Both the position numbers and the translations under genes were made by a program. This document shows, in pieces, positions 46,950-55,851 of a stretch of DNA of 64,000 bases (positions are counted from its first letter, which is position 1; every line of letters begins with the position of its first letter). The notes under the pieces are model-generated. The model saw only the letters and a program-made list of their open reading frames with translations. It was not told where the DNA came from and searched no databases. This DNA comes from Bacteroidia bacterium (GTDB lineage: Bacteria > Bacteroidota > Bacteroidia > AKYH767-A > OLB10): positions 1-64,000 of the forward strand of contig JADLBQ010000084.1 in assembly GCA_020847635.1 (NCBI GenBank), in the 5' to 3' direction.

Positions 46950-47930
46950 ATGATGAAAAAAATTTCTGCCTTTCTTATACTGTTGTCCGTTCTTGGAATT
47001 TCTGAAATTTTCGGATGGGGATTTTTTGGCCATCGGAAAATTAATTACATGGCTGTTTTTACCCTGCCACCTGCAATGTTTGATTTCTACAAGCGAAACA
47101 TTGATTATATCCAGGAACATGCTGTTGATCCGGATAAAAGAAGATATGCAGTTGCTGAAGAAGCTGCCCGGCATTATATTGATCTGGAACATTATAGTAA
47201 GCAGCATTTTGATATTTTTCCTCTTACCTGGGAAGAAGCTGTTAAAAAATTTACAGAAGATACACTGCAGGCCTACGGAATTGTTCCCTGGTATGTTTTG
47301 TCAATGTATCACCGCTTGATAAAAGCTTTTTCTGATAAAGACGGATATAAGATTTTACGAATCAGTACCGACTTAGGTCATTACATTGCTGATGCCCATG
47401 TTCCACTCCATTGTACTGAAAATTATAATGGGCAGTTAACCAACCAACATGGCATTCATGCCTTCTGGGAATCGCGCTTACCTGAATTATTTTATGAAGA
47501 TTACGACTTTTTTACAGGTAAGGCAAAACCTGTTATTGACCCTTATCAGGCAATTTGGAACGTTGTTAAGCAAAGCTATCTGGCAAAAGATAGTGTCCTT
47601 CAATTTGAAGCTGAATTAAATGAACAATCTTCACCTGATAATAAATACATGTATGAGCAACGTGGTAACACAACTCAAAGAACCTACTCACGCGAATACT
47701 CAGCAGCCTACCATAAAAGTCTAGACGGGCAGGTTGAACGCAGAATGCGTGAATCAATCATAATGATTGGCAGTTTCTGGATGACGGCCTGGATAATGGC
47801 TGGTGAGCCTGACCTATCTAAGATTAGCGGAGTTGATATTCCGGATGAACAGAGAAAACAAATGGAAGAAGAAGACCGGATGTGGCGAACAGGTAAAGTG
47901 AAAAATAACAAAGGTCATGCTGATGATTAA
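46950..47930 (+). CDS. exported zinc-dependent phospholipase C-like protein
   Basis: About 326 residues with a signal peptide (MMKKISAFLILLSVLGISEIFG). The mature N-terminus WGFFGHRKINYMAVFTLP and the later HYIDLEHY and DLGHYIADAHVPLHCTENYNG carry the His/Asp pattern of the zinc-dependent phospholipase C / S1-P1 nuclease fold (PF00882). Cluster of Zn ligands is consistent with a three-zinc site. Starts 4 nt after the comB stop, so co-transcribed. Substrate unknown (phospholipid or nucleic acid). Upstream in-frame codons overlap comB and are not used. Confidence 0.75.
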   Translation: MMKKISAFLILLSVLGISEIFGWGFFGHRKINYMAVFTLPPAMFDFYKRNIDYIQEHAVDPDKRRYAVAEEAARHYIDLEHYSKQHFDIFPLTWEEAVKKFTEDTLQAYGIVPWYVLSMYHRLIKAFSDKDGYKILRISTDLGHYIADAHVPLHCTENYNGQLTNQHGIHAFWESRLPELFYEDYDFFTGKAKPVIDPYQAIWNVVKQSYLAKDSVLQFEAELNEQSSPDNKYMYEQRGNTTQRTYSREYSAAYHKSLDGQVERRMRESIIMIGSFWMTAWIMAGEPDLSKISGVDIPDEQRKQMEEEDRMWRTGKVKNNKGHADD

Positions 47931-48046
47931 TCAGCATAACCTTCTTTGAAGCAAAAAATCTTTATTGAAAATAAACTTTATTCTGCTGGAGCTGAATAGA
48001 AGGGAAACAAATGCCTGTTTCAATTAAAAACAGGTTATTGAAACAA

Positions 48047-48069
48047 AAGCCTCTTCGGAATGAAGAGGC
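48047..48069 (-). terminator. Rho-independent terminator after rplS
   Basis: A perfect 9-bp stem AGCCTCTTC/GAAGAGGCT with a 5-nt loop. On the reverse strand it is followed by TTTGTTTC, a moderately good T tract. It ends the trmD-rplS unit. Just beyond, at 48013-48043, two further overlapping inverted repeats occur. Confidence 0.7.
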
Positions 48070-48092
48070 TGATGTAAACAGTATGGTATCTG

Positions 48093-48476
48093 CTATGAAA
48101 CAACTGCTTCTGTACTGGTAGTGGCTGCTCTTTTCTCAGCAATCCTGGCAGCCTTGCCTGAAAATTTACGTAGGTAAAATATTCTGGCTCTTCGAACGTG
48201 TCCTCTCTTATTGACTTCAATTCTTGAAATTTTAGGACTATGCAATGGGAAAATCCTTTCAACACCAACTCCATGAGAAATTTTTCGAACCGTAAAAGTC
48301 TGAGTAGCTCCCTGACCTTTACGTTGTAAAACAACACCTTGAAACTTTTGCTCCCGCTCTTTATTTCCTTCAATAATTTTATAAAAAACCGTAACGGTAT
48401 CTCCGGCCTTAAAATCTGTCTTTTGATCCTGCTTTACTGAGGCATTTTCAGCTACTTTCATTAAATCAACCTTCAT
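48093..48476 (-). CDS. rplS: 50S ribosomal protein L19
   Basis: 127 residues. The L19 core is clear: [58 protein letters not shown] and [18 protein letters not shown]. It sits at the interface of the two ribosomal subunits. trmD is upstream by 142 nt, the usual pair; rpsP and rimM, which belong to the same operon in many bacteria, are not here. A near-consensus -7 box (TAAACTTG) lies on the reverse strand at 48515-48522, so it may have its own promoter. Confidence 0.98.
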   Translation of the reverse strand: MKVDLMKVAENASVKQDQKTDFKAGDTVTVFYKIIEGNKEREQKFQGVVLQRKGQGATQTFTVRKISHGVGVERIFPLHSPKISRIEVNKRGHVRRARIFYLRKFSGKAARIAEKRAATTSTEAVVS

Positions 48477-48618
48477 AATAATCTTGAATTAATTCCTGTT
48501 TTGACAAAGGACTGCAAGTTTAACGTTTTTTGATCTTCTAGCTATTCAATTAGCTGAAAAAAATTATTAAACCGGTTTAATGTTAAAAACTACATAGTTA
48601 TTATATGCTGATTATCAG

Positions 48619-49296
48619 CTACTTAAGTAAATCAGGCCTTCTTAATCGTGTTCTTTCAAGGGCTTGTTCGTGACGCCATTGAGCAATTTTTTCTTCATGA
48701 CCCGATAAGAGTACCGGAGGAACTGCAAAACCCCTGAAAACAGCCGGACGCGTATAAACAGGAGCTGAAAGCAAATCATCCTGGAAAGAATCGCTCAAAG
48801 CTGATGTCTCATCGTTCAATACACCAGGTAATAAGCGGATTACAGCATCGCAGAGAATCACAGCCGCAGGCTCGCCTCCGCTCAGTACATAATTGCCGAT
48901 AGATATTTCCCTGGTTACATAATGCTGTCTGAATCTTTCATCAACTCCTTTGTAATGACCGCAGATTAACAAGAGATTCTCCTTCAGAGACAGTGAGTTA
49001 GCCTCATGCTGGTTGAATAAGGTTCCATCTGGTGTCAGAAAAATTATTTCATCATAGTTTCTATCTTTTTGTAAGTCTTCTAGGCACCTAACCAAAGGCT
49101 CAATCATCATTACCATCCCTGCCCCCCCTCCATATTGATAATCATCAACGGAACGATGTTTATCCGTAGCATAATCTCGTAAATTAATAAGCCGTATTTT
49201 CACACAATCCGAAGCAATTGCACGTTTGAGAATTGAATGTCCAAACACACCTTGAAATAAGCCGGGATGAATTGTTACAATATCGATAGTAAGCAT
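48619..49296 (-). CDS. trmD: tRNA (guanine-N1-)-methyltransferase
   Basis: 225 residues, full length. TrmD methylates G37 of tRNAs and prevents frameshifting. Motifs: [28 protein letters not shown] and the knot segment [32 protein letters not shown] near-consensus -7 box (TTTCTTTG, one mismatch) ends 4 nt before the ATG. A terminator separates it from the hydrolase-like gene upstream. Confidence 0.97.
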   Translation of the reverse strand: MLTIDIVTIHPGLFQGVFGHSILKRAIASDCVKIRLINLRDYATDKHRSVDDYQYGGGAGMVMMIEPLVRCLEDLQKDRNYDEIIFLTPDGTLFNQHEANSLSLKENLLLICGHYKGVDERFRQHYVTREISIGNYVLSGGEPAAVILCDAVIRLLPGVLNDETSALSDSFQDDLLSAPVYTRPAVFRGFAVPPVLLSGHEEKIAQWRHEQALERTRLRRPDLLK

Positions 49297-49315
49297 TCAG
49301 CAAAGAAAACTGATT

Positions 49316-49349
49316 TTGAAAAAGAAAAGGCCGCAATTAACGCAGCCTT
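49316..49349 (-). terminator. Rho-independent terminator after the T9SS hydrolase-like gene
   Basis: Reverse strand: AAGGCTGC / GCGGCCTT stem of 8 bp (one G-T wobble), 7-nt loop, then TTTTCTTTTT. The base pair that is a wobble on the reverse strand is a mismatch on the plus strand, which fixes its direction. Confidence 0.8.
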
Positions 49350-49387
49350 ATTTAGTTCAGATATATAATACTGAAAACTCCGAGCTT

Positions 49388-50941
49388 TTATTGAATAAGG
49401 ATTTTTTCAGTAAATACTCCCGAATCAGTCATAACTTTCAATAAATAAGTTCCACCTGATAACCCGGCTGTATTAATCTTAATCTCAGCATCATTTACTT
49501 GTTCAAAATATAAAATACGTTTACCAAGCAGGTCATACCACTCAACCGATTTGATTGCTCCCTTAGACGTACTTATCTGTAAAGTCTGATTCCTTTCAAC
49601 CGGATTTGGCTTTATTTTTAGTTCGGCTTGCTGGGTATTCAACTCAGTAATTCCTGTGGGTAAATTCAGGCAATAAACAATTCTTGGATTCAAATAGCCC
49701 ATGATGGTATCAATATAAGCCATGGCTTTTGTTTTGCTCATATCAGGATTTGTAAGAAGGGCATTTGTATAAATCTGAGTGCCTTGAGCTGGAGTCATTT
49801 GAAATACATTTACTGCAATAAATACAACTGTCGCAGAATCAAACCATTCCCAGGGACCAGCCTGAACAGGTGGAGAAGTTGCAAACGGATACAAACCTTC
49901 TTCTCCGCCATTAAGTGTATTGGCTTGTAGTGTAAAAGGATCGGTAAATCCGGCATTCTTAAAACAATCATTATTACCAAGAGCATTGGCAATCGGAATG
50001 AAGGCTCCTGAGCCGCTGACATCAACAACAATTTGAGGTGGGTTCCCAGGAACGTAAACGGTACCATTTCCATAGGGAGCAAACGGATCTCCTAAAACAT
50101 GCAATGCAACTGTTGGTGCATCGCCTGCTTCAAGCCATGAACTATCGCCTAAAGCGCCACCCAGATTAAAAGCAAATTGCACTTCATTGGAATGTCCTGG
50201 CGAATTGTTTGGGTTATTTAACTGAGGCACACCTCCATAACCATCAAAATCCCCTAATAAAGATTGATTTACATAGGGCTGACCCGCAACGAATCCATAG
50301 GTGGGTTCAGTTGTGCTGCTTAAAAACTTCGGTAGTGTAATTTCAGATGGTTTATCCAGTGCTATGTAATTAATTGCCACATAGCCACCGGTACCCTGCC
50401 CGCCAATAATAAACATGTTGGAATCTAACTTAAATGTATTCGCACCGGCAGCATCAGCCCGGAAATATCGAACACAGGCTTTTGCATCCTGAATGGAACG
50501 GTAAACAGCATTTAGTAAAGTGCCTCTGCGAATATCAAGTGTTGAGCCAGTCGGTACCCAGCCCAACCGATAATCCATATTAGCCACAACATATCCACGT
50601 TTTGCAAATCGTTTGCATATTTCAACTGTAGAACTGTCATTTCTGCTCCCTGTTGGAGTCTGGTTAAGAACTGCCGGCAAGTAACTTCCGGTATGCATCA
50701 TAATAATTAATGGTCTATGTGTAACCGGATCAGGGATCCCGGCAGGTTCATAGACATCGCACATCAGGTCAATCATTGCCGGTGTAGGACCGGGAAAAAC
50801 TGAAACATTTTCACCGTACTTAATGTTTGTTGTAACCTGATAGGAGGGAAAAACTTCTGTGAGATAGCGCTGGGCAATCAGTTCATTGGTGAAGCATATT
50901 GCCATCAGAAAGGTTCCGATTGTGAGTAGGTATTTTCTCAT
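49388..50941 (-). CDS. T9SS-exported alpha/beta hydrolase-like protein with altered nucleophile
   Basis: 517 residues: signal peptide (ends LIAQRY near 24), an alpha/beta hydrolase fold (PLIIMMHTGSY oxyanion region, FAKRGYVVANMDYRLGW, SIQDAKACVRYFR), and a C-terminal 75-residue type A sorting domain (IKPNPVERNQTLQIS...GTYLLKV). The nucleophile elbow reads FIIGGQGTGGY where relatives have GGDSAGG or GGSSAGG, so the serine position is Gly. It may be catalytically dead or use other residues. Exported by T9SS to the surface or medium. Followed by a good terminator. Confidence 0.75.
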   Translation of the reverse strand: MRKYLLTIGTFLMAICFTNELIAQRYLTEVFPSYQVTTNIKYGENVSVFPGPTPAMIDLMCDVYEPAGIPDPVTHRPLIIMMHTGSYLPAVLNQTPTGSRNDSSTVEICKRFAKRGYVVANMDYRLGWVPTGSTLDIRRGTLLNAVYRSIQDAKACVRYFRADAAGANTFKLDSNMFIIGGQGTGGYVAINYIALDKPSEITLPKFLSSTTEPTYGFVAGQPYVNQSLLGDFDGYGGVPQLNNPNNSPGHSNEVQFAFNLGGALGDSSWLEAGDAPTVALHVLGDPFAPYGNGTVYVPGNPPQIVVDVSGSGAFIPIANALGNNDCFKNAGFTDPFTLQANTLNGGEEGLYPFATSPPVQAGPWEWFDSATVVFIAVNVFQMTPAQGTQIYTNALLTNPDMSKTKAMAYIDTIMGYLNPRIVYCLNLPTGITELNTQQAELKIKPNPVERNQTLQISTSKGAIKSVEWYDLLGKRILYFEQVNDAEIKINTAGLSGGTYLLKVMTDSGVFTEKILIQ

Positions 50942-51010
50942 AAAGGATTGATTTTAGTTGCTGTAAAGGTACATAAGTCAATTGTATAAAAACAAAGAAG
51001 TGTTTTAAAT

Positions 51011-51409
51011 TTATTTGAGACCGGCATACTGGTCAACTAACAGGTTGAGAAAATTTCTTAGCGGTTTTTCAGCCATCATTTTCAACATCGGGTTCAATTC
51101 TGCATCAAAGGCAAGCTGTAACCGGCATGAGTTTTCATCTGTTTCTGAAATAAAACAATAAAGGCTAAAATCAAAAGGAGCTTTCCCGTTTTTAATGATG
51201 GTTATCTGTTCATAAGGTTTCCGCTCTGTTATTTTCATACCGAGGCTTGCCATTCCCTTAATGTTGAAACTGCATTCATCAGCTGTGGCCTGCCAGTCAG
51301 TTACCTGCTCAGGCATAATGTCATTAAAATTCCTGAAATCCGACAGAAATTCAAAGACAGATTCAGCCGGTTTCTTGATTTCTTTTTTTTCACTCTCAAT
51401 TCGTGTCAT
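51011..51409 (-). CDS. SRPBCC (START-like) domain protein
   Basis: 132 residues forming one SRPBCC helix-grip fold: ESEKKEIKKPAESVFEFLSDFRNFNDIMPEQV at the N-terminus, a middle set of beta strands, and a long C-terminal helix (MMAEKPLRNFLNLLVDQYAGL). Such proteins bind lipids or hydrophobic ligands, or act as polyketide cyclases. No catalytic set is visible. It lies downstream of the desaturase by 129 nt. Function inferred only at the fold level. Confidence 0.75.
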   Translation of the reverse strand: MTRIESEKKEIKKPAESVFEFLSDFRNFNDIMPEQVTDWQATADECSFNIKGMASLGMKITERKPYEQITIIKNGKAPFDFSLYCFISETDENSCRLQLAFDAELNPMLKMMAEKPLRNFLNLLVDQYAGLK

Positions 51410-51538
51410 TGGGTCTGGATCTTTTAATCGAGAAAATTAATGTTTATTCTACTTGATTCTGAATGAATTTTATATTTTGGATTACATGACTGATTAAAGA
51501 CTTAAATTAAAACTACTGTTCCTCTGGTTTCAGTTCAA

Positions 51539-52621
51539 TTAATCTGCTTTCGCTTCCCAAGATTCATCACCCATCCGCTTGAGAAACCTGACATGAGATG
51601 CAATTGCAGCACTAAGGGTTGGGTATTCATAATAAGGTAATTTATGTTCCTTACACGTTGATTTCACAATCTGACTGATTTTCGGATAATGTACATGCGA
51701 AATAAGCGGGAATAAATGATGTTCAATCTGATGGTTTAAGCCACCGGTAAGAAAAGCAATAATCCGGTTATGCGTTGCAAAGTTGGCTGTAGTCTTAACC
51801 TGGTGGGCTGCCCAGTCGTTCTCCAGCAGTGAGTTGTGCTCATCTACCATAATAAATTCTGGTCCTTCGACACTGTGTGCCAGCTGAAATACAACACTGA
51901 TTATTATTCCTGTTGTAAAAGTAAAAACAAGGAAGCCTGTAATAAAGTGACTAATAGGCATCATCATCAGTGGTATTACAATAAAAACAATACAAAAAAA
52001 CAATTTAGTAGTCCAGAATCCGGTTTGCTGAACTGGGTTCATCCGGAGATTCTTCTTTGCACCTATGCTTCGGGAAAAATATTTCATAAAATCAAGATAA
52101 AAGACCCAGGCTAAGTACATAAAGCCATAAATCACAATCCAGTAATAATGCTGGAAACGCTGAAACCATAATCGCCTTTGTGATTTCTGCATCCGGATAA
52201 AGGGCTCATTCTCGATATCATCATCATGACCTTCCACATTAGTGAAGGTATGGTGCAACTGATTATGCTTTATGTTCCACATAAAGGAACTTCCTCCCAA
52301 TAAATTCAGTGTAAGTGCCCCAAAACGGTTTACAGTTTTATTCTTAGAAAAACTCCCGTGACCTCCGTCATGCATGATGTTAAATCCAATTCCGGCAGCA
52401 CACACGCCAAGTAAGCAACACAACAAAAGACTGAGCCAGGATATTGGTGTATAGAAAACAAGAATTATATACAGCGTGATAAAGGTAACAATAAAGAGGG
52501 TTGCTTTAAAATATAAATGGTTGTTGCCTTGTTTACTGATATTTCCTTTCCGGAAATATTCGTTAACCCTCGATTTAAGGTCTGTGTAAAACACAGAATG
52601 ATTATTTGCGAATTTTAGCAT
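51539..52621 (-). CDS. membrane fatty-acid desaturase (acyl-CoA/acyl-lipid)
   Basis: 360 residues. The three di-iron His boxes are present: HDGGH near 86, HNQLHH near 122, and HQIEHH near 300, with an upstream QxxHH-type third box, plus four membrane segments. The GFNIMHDGGHGSFSKN and NVEGHDDDIE segments match the DesA3/front-end group of acyl-CoA desaturases. It inserts double bonds in fatty acids, probably for membrane fluidity. Electron donor genes are not adjacent. Single gene with SRPBCC protein downstream. Confidence 0.88.
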   Translation of the reverse strand: MLKFANNHSVFYTDLKSRVNEYFRKGNISKQGNNHLYFKATLFIVTFITLYIILVFYTPISWLSLLLCCLLGVCAAGIGFNIMHDGGHGSFSKNKTVNRFGALTLNLLGGSSFMWNIKHNQLHHTFTNVEGHDDDIENEPFIRMQKSQRRLWFQRFQHYYWIVIYGFMYLAWVFYLDFMKYFSRSIGAKKNLRMNPVQQTGFWTTKLFFCIVFIVIPLMMMPISHFITGFLVFTFTTGIIISVVFQLAHSVEGPEFIMVDEHNSLLENDWAAHQVKTTANFATHNRIIAFLTGGLNHQIEHHLFPLISHVHYPKISQIVKSTCKEHKLPYYEYPTLSAAIASHVRFLKRMGDESWEAKAD

Positions 52622-52705
52622 TAATTTATTTTTCAGATCAGGCTAACTTTTATTGACATCGTCCCTGTCTTGCTTACTTCTCCTTTTAGCGTGAATTCTT
52701 ATCTG

Positions 52706-54436
52706 CTACCACCTTTTAGACTCTTTTTTTCTGCTTTTCTTTTCCTTATTCCGATCACTTCTGCCAAACTTACCTTTTCCTTCTGATTGAAATTGCTTTA
52801 CTTTTTGTTTGCTTTTTCGGGAATCTGAATCTGTTCGTCTTCCGCCCTCTTCGATTCTTACATTTCTGCCTTTGTAGGTTTCACCAGTAAACGATTCAAC
52901 AATGATCGGAAGATACTTGACTGGAACATAAACAAAAGAATAAACTCCTTTTAAAATAATATTCCCGATATTTTTTGCAGGAACAGATGCAGTTTCAGAA
53001 ATATAATTTCTCAAAGATGATTCTTTAAACCCATCCATTGAACCTAAGTTAATGAATAATCTGATTCCCTCATGGTAATGATCTCCTCTGTCCTTTTCTT
53101 CATTATGTGAGTAACCGCTTTTCAATTCAGGTGCATTACGATAATAATCCAGGAACCGGTTAAACTCAAGGCTGATAAAACGTTCGATGAGCTCTTCTCT
53201 GGTTAATGATGACAATTCATTAAAGGCAACGGGAAGATACTTGGCAATGCCGGCTGTATCTACCTCAACATCTTTAATTTTCCTGACTAGTTTCAGTAAT
53301 TGCTGCTCACACACAAGTTCTACATCCGGTATTTTAGAAATCCGAAAGAGTGCATTAACCTTTTTTTCAATTTGCCTGATTTTACCTGTTTCTCTTGAAT
53401 TAACCAATGCAATAGAAATCCCGGACTTACCCGCACGTGCTGTTCTGCCACTCCGGTGAGCATAATTTTCTGCCTCTTCAGGAAGATGAAAATGAATCAC
53501 ATGGGTTACATCGTCAACATCAATTCCGCGGGCGGCAACATCTGTTGCAACCAATATCTGTAATGAGTGATTCCTATAACGGTTCATCACCTTATCACGT
53601 TGTTGCTGACTCAAATCTCCATGCAGTGAATCGGCATTATACCCATCGCGGATCAGGTCTTCTGCAATCTTCTGCACATCCAGCCGCGTCCGGGCAAATA
53701 CTATAGCAAAAATTTCAGGTTCAGCATCAATAATTCGTTTGAGTGCAGCATACCGGTCCCGTTCCTGAACAACATAATATCGGTGTTCGATATTAGAAGC
53801 CGAAACATTCTTTTTTCCGATTACCAGCTCAAACGGATTATGCATATAACTATCTGCAATCTCTCTGACTTCAGCAGGCATGGTTGCCGAAAAAAGCCAG
53901 ACCCTCTTGCTGGGAGGAGTATGAATAAGAATCGAATCAATATCTTCCTGAAATCCCATGTTCAGCATTTCATCTGCCTCATCCAGAATTACAAACTTTA
54001 TCGCTTTCAGATTAATAACCTTTCTCCCAATCAGGTCAATTAATCTGCCCGGAGTTGCCACAATCATCTGAGCTCCCCTTTTTATCTGCTGAATCTGACG
54101 TTCAATGCTGGCCCCTCCATAAACTGCAGCAATCGTAAAAGGATGGTATTTTGAATAATCTGCAAGATCGTTTGAAATCTGCATACACAATTCCCGCGTT
54201 GGTGCTAAAATCAAAGCTTGAGTAACTTTTGATGTAGTCTCTAATAATTCAATCAGCGGTAAACCAAATGCGGCTGTTTTTCCGGTTCCCGTTTGAGCCA
54301 GGCCGAGAAAATCCTGTTGGTTTTTCAGTAAAACAGGTATAGCCTGCTGTTGAACAGGAGTTGGTATTTTATAACCCAGTTCTTCAATTGACTTTAATAC
54401 CTTCTCACCAACTCCCAATTCTGAGAAAGATGACAT
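52706..54436 (-). CDS. DEAD-box RNA helicase (CsdA/DbpA type)
   Basis: 576 residues. Q motif FSELGVGEKVLKSIEELGYKIPTPVQQQAIP, Walker A AQTGTGKTAAF, DEAD at Walker B (VILDEADEML), SAT, and motif VI HRSGRTARAGKSG. After the two RecA domains comes a DbpA-type RNA-binding domain (about 470-545; LFINLGSMDGFKESSLRNYI...YKGRNVRIEEG) and a Lys/Arg-rich tail. Likely in ribosome assembly or cold adaptation. The pattern with RBD and basic tail is that of CsdA/DeaD proteins. Confidence 0.93.
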   Translation of the reverse strand: MSSFSELGVGEKVLKSIEELGYKIPTPVQQQAIPVLLKNQQDFLGLAQTGTGKTAAFGLPLIELLETTSKVTQALILAPTRELCMQISNDLADYSKYHPFTIAAVYGGASIERQIQQIKRGAQMIVATPGRLIDLIGRKVINLKAIKFVILDEADEMLNMGFQEDIDSILIHTPPSKRVWLFSATMPAEVREIADSYMHNPFELVIGKKNVSASNIEHRYYVVQERDRYAALKRIIDAEPEIFAIVFARTRLDVQKIAEDLIRDGYNADSLHGDLSQQQRDKVMNRYRNHSLQILVATDVAARGIDVDDVTHVIHFHLPEEAENYAHRSGRTARAGKSGISIALVNSRETGKIRQIEKKVNALFRISKIPDVELVCEQQLLKLVRKIKDVEVDTAGIAKYLPVAFNELSSLTREELIERFISLEFNRFLDYYRNAPELKSGYSHNEEKDRGDHYHEGIRLFINLGSMDGFKESSLRNYISETASVPAKNIGNIILKGVYSFVYVPVKYLPIIVESFTGETYKGRNVRIEEGGRRTDSDSRKSKQKVKQFQSEGKGKFGRSDRNKEKKSRKKESKRW

Positions 54437-54561
54437 TGATGTTATTTAGGCGGGCGAAAATAGGCTAAATAGTGATCTGAACGGTTGTAAATTCATTTTT
54501 AGCCTTCTTTTTAGTTAACTGGTCATAAACCAAAAATTCACATTACCTTGATTTCAGGCTT

Positions 54562-54569
54562 TATCTTTG
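54562..54569 (+). promoter_or_regulatory. -7 promoter element, leaderless-type
   Basis: TATCTTTG (TAnnTTTG) ends 4 nt before the ATG at 54574. No standard -33 element is seen. Confidence 0.45.
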
Positions 54570-54573
54570 TCAA

Positions 54574-55845
54574 ATGAAATTTTATTTCAAGAGAAGATAT
54601 CTTATTATCCTTCTGCTGATTTTCCCATTGAGGGCATTTGCTGCCTTTATTCTGATCCCAATGGATGAAACTCAGAGAAATCATCTGAAAGCCTATGGGA
54701 TTGCTTACTGGATTTTGAAAAATGAGATTACTGTAGAATGGCTGCTCAATTACAAAGACGGTGCTTTTTTGATCATTCAGTCACCTGATATTGAAAAGGA
54801 ATGTGCAATCCGCGGAGTCAGCTATACAATAATTGCAAACTCCCAGGCAGATGCTATTCGACTTGAAATTTCAAACCCCCAGGTTAATATGGAAGTAATG
54901 AAACTTGAGAAAGCTCCCAAAATAGCTGTGTATTCACCTAAAGAGAACCGGCCATGGGATGATGCAGTTACACTGGCGTTAAGCTATGCTGAAATTCCCT
55001 ATGATGTGATTTACGATGAAGAAATCATTCAGGGAAAGCTTCCGCTCTACGACTGGCTGCATTTACACCATGAAGATTTTACTGGTCAGTATGGCAAATT
55101 TTACAGGATGTACCATTCTGCACCCTGGTATCAGGAACAAGTTCGTAACAGTGAAACCATGGCTCACCGATTAGGGTTTGCTAAAGTTTCGCAGCTGAAG
55201 CTTGAAGTGGCTAAGAAAATTAAGGAATTTACAGCTGGCGGTGGCTATACTTTTACCATGTGTAGCGGAACGGACTCCTACGACATTGCTCTTGCCGCTG
55301 AGGGAATTGATATTTGTGAGCAGATGTATGATGGTGATGGAACAACACCGAACTATAACAACAAACTGGACTTTTCTAAAACCTTTGCATTTGAAAATTT
55401 TACTCTGGTAACCGATCCGCTCGAATATGAATTTTCAAATATAGATATTTATCCGCAACAACGTGGTATTAAAAGGGAAGAAGATGTGTTTATGTTATTC
55501 GAGTTTTCTGCAAAATGGGATCCAGTTCCAACAATGCTCTGTCAAAGCCATGAACAGATAATTAAAGGATTTATGGGCCAAACCACCGGCTTCGATAAAC
55601 GGTTTATCAAAAAAGAAGTAGTTATTATGGGTGAAAATAAAACCGGAAACTTTGCAAAATACATTCATGGCGATTATGGAAAGGGAACCTGGACTTTTTA
55701 CGGAGGTCATGACCCGGAAGATTACCAGCACCTAGTAGGTGACCCGCCAACCGATTTGAATTTGCACCCTAACTCTCCTGGTTACCGGCTTATCCTTAAT
55801 AATGTTTTATTCCCGGCTGCCCGAAAGATTAAACAAAAGACCTGA
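54574..55845 (+). CDS. conserved secreted protein (often labelled asparagine synthetase B)
   Basis: 423 residues with a signal peptide (MKFYFKRRYLIILLLIFPLRAFA) and mature start AFILIPMDETQRNHLKAYG. I recognise a well-conserved Bacteroidetes family commonly named asparagine synthetase B, but I see no N-terminal Cys nucleophile, PP-loop (SGGxDS) or other AsnB motif. The middle (KIAVYSPKENRPWDDAVTLALSYAEIPYDVIYDEE, GGYTFTMCSGTDSYD) looks like a class I glutamine-amidotransferase-like fold, with a Cys in the position of a nucleophile elbow. An exported protein cannot be an ATP-using synthetase. Real function unknown. Confidence 0.7.
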   Translation: MKFYFKRRYLIILLLIFPLRAFAAFILIPMDETQRNHLKAYGIAYWILKNEITVEWLLNYKDGAFLIIQSPDIEKECAIRGVSYTIIANSQADAIRLEISNPQVNMEVMKLEKAPKIAVYSPKENRPWDDAVTLALSYAEIPYDVIYDEEIIQGKLPLYDWLHLHHEDFTGQYGKFYRMYHSAPWYQEQVRNSETMAHRLGFAKVSQLKLEVAKKIKEFTAGGGYTFTMCSGTDSYDIALAAEGIDICEQMYDGDGTTPNYNNKLDFSKTFAFENFTLVTDPLEYEFSNIDIYPQQRGIKREEDVFMLFEFSAKWDPVPTMLCQSHEQIIKGFMGQTTGFDKRFIKKEVVIMGENKTGNFAKYIHGDYGKGTWTFYGGHDPEDYQHLVGDPPTDLNLHPNSPGYRLILNNVLFPAARKIKQKT

Positions 55846-55851
55846 ACTTGG

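Noticed and set aside
46993-47319. Forward 108-residue ORF in the phospholipase gene
   Set aside because: Shadow frame of a gene with clear signal peptide and zinc motifs.
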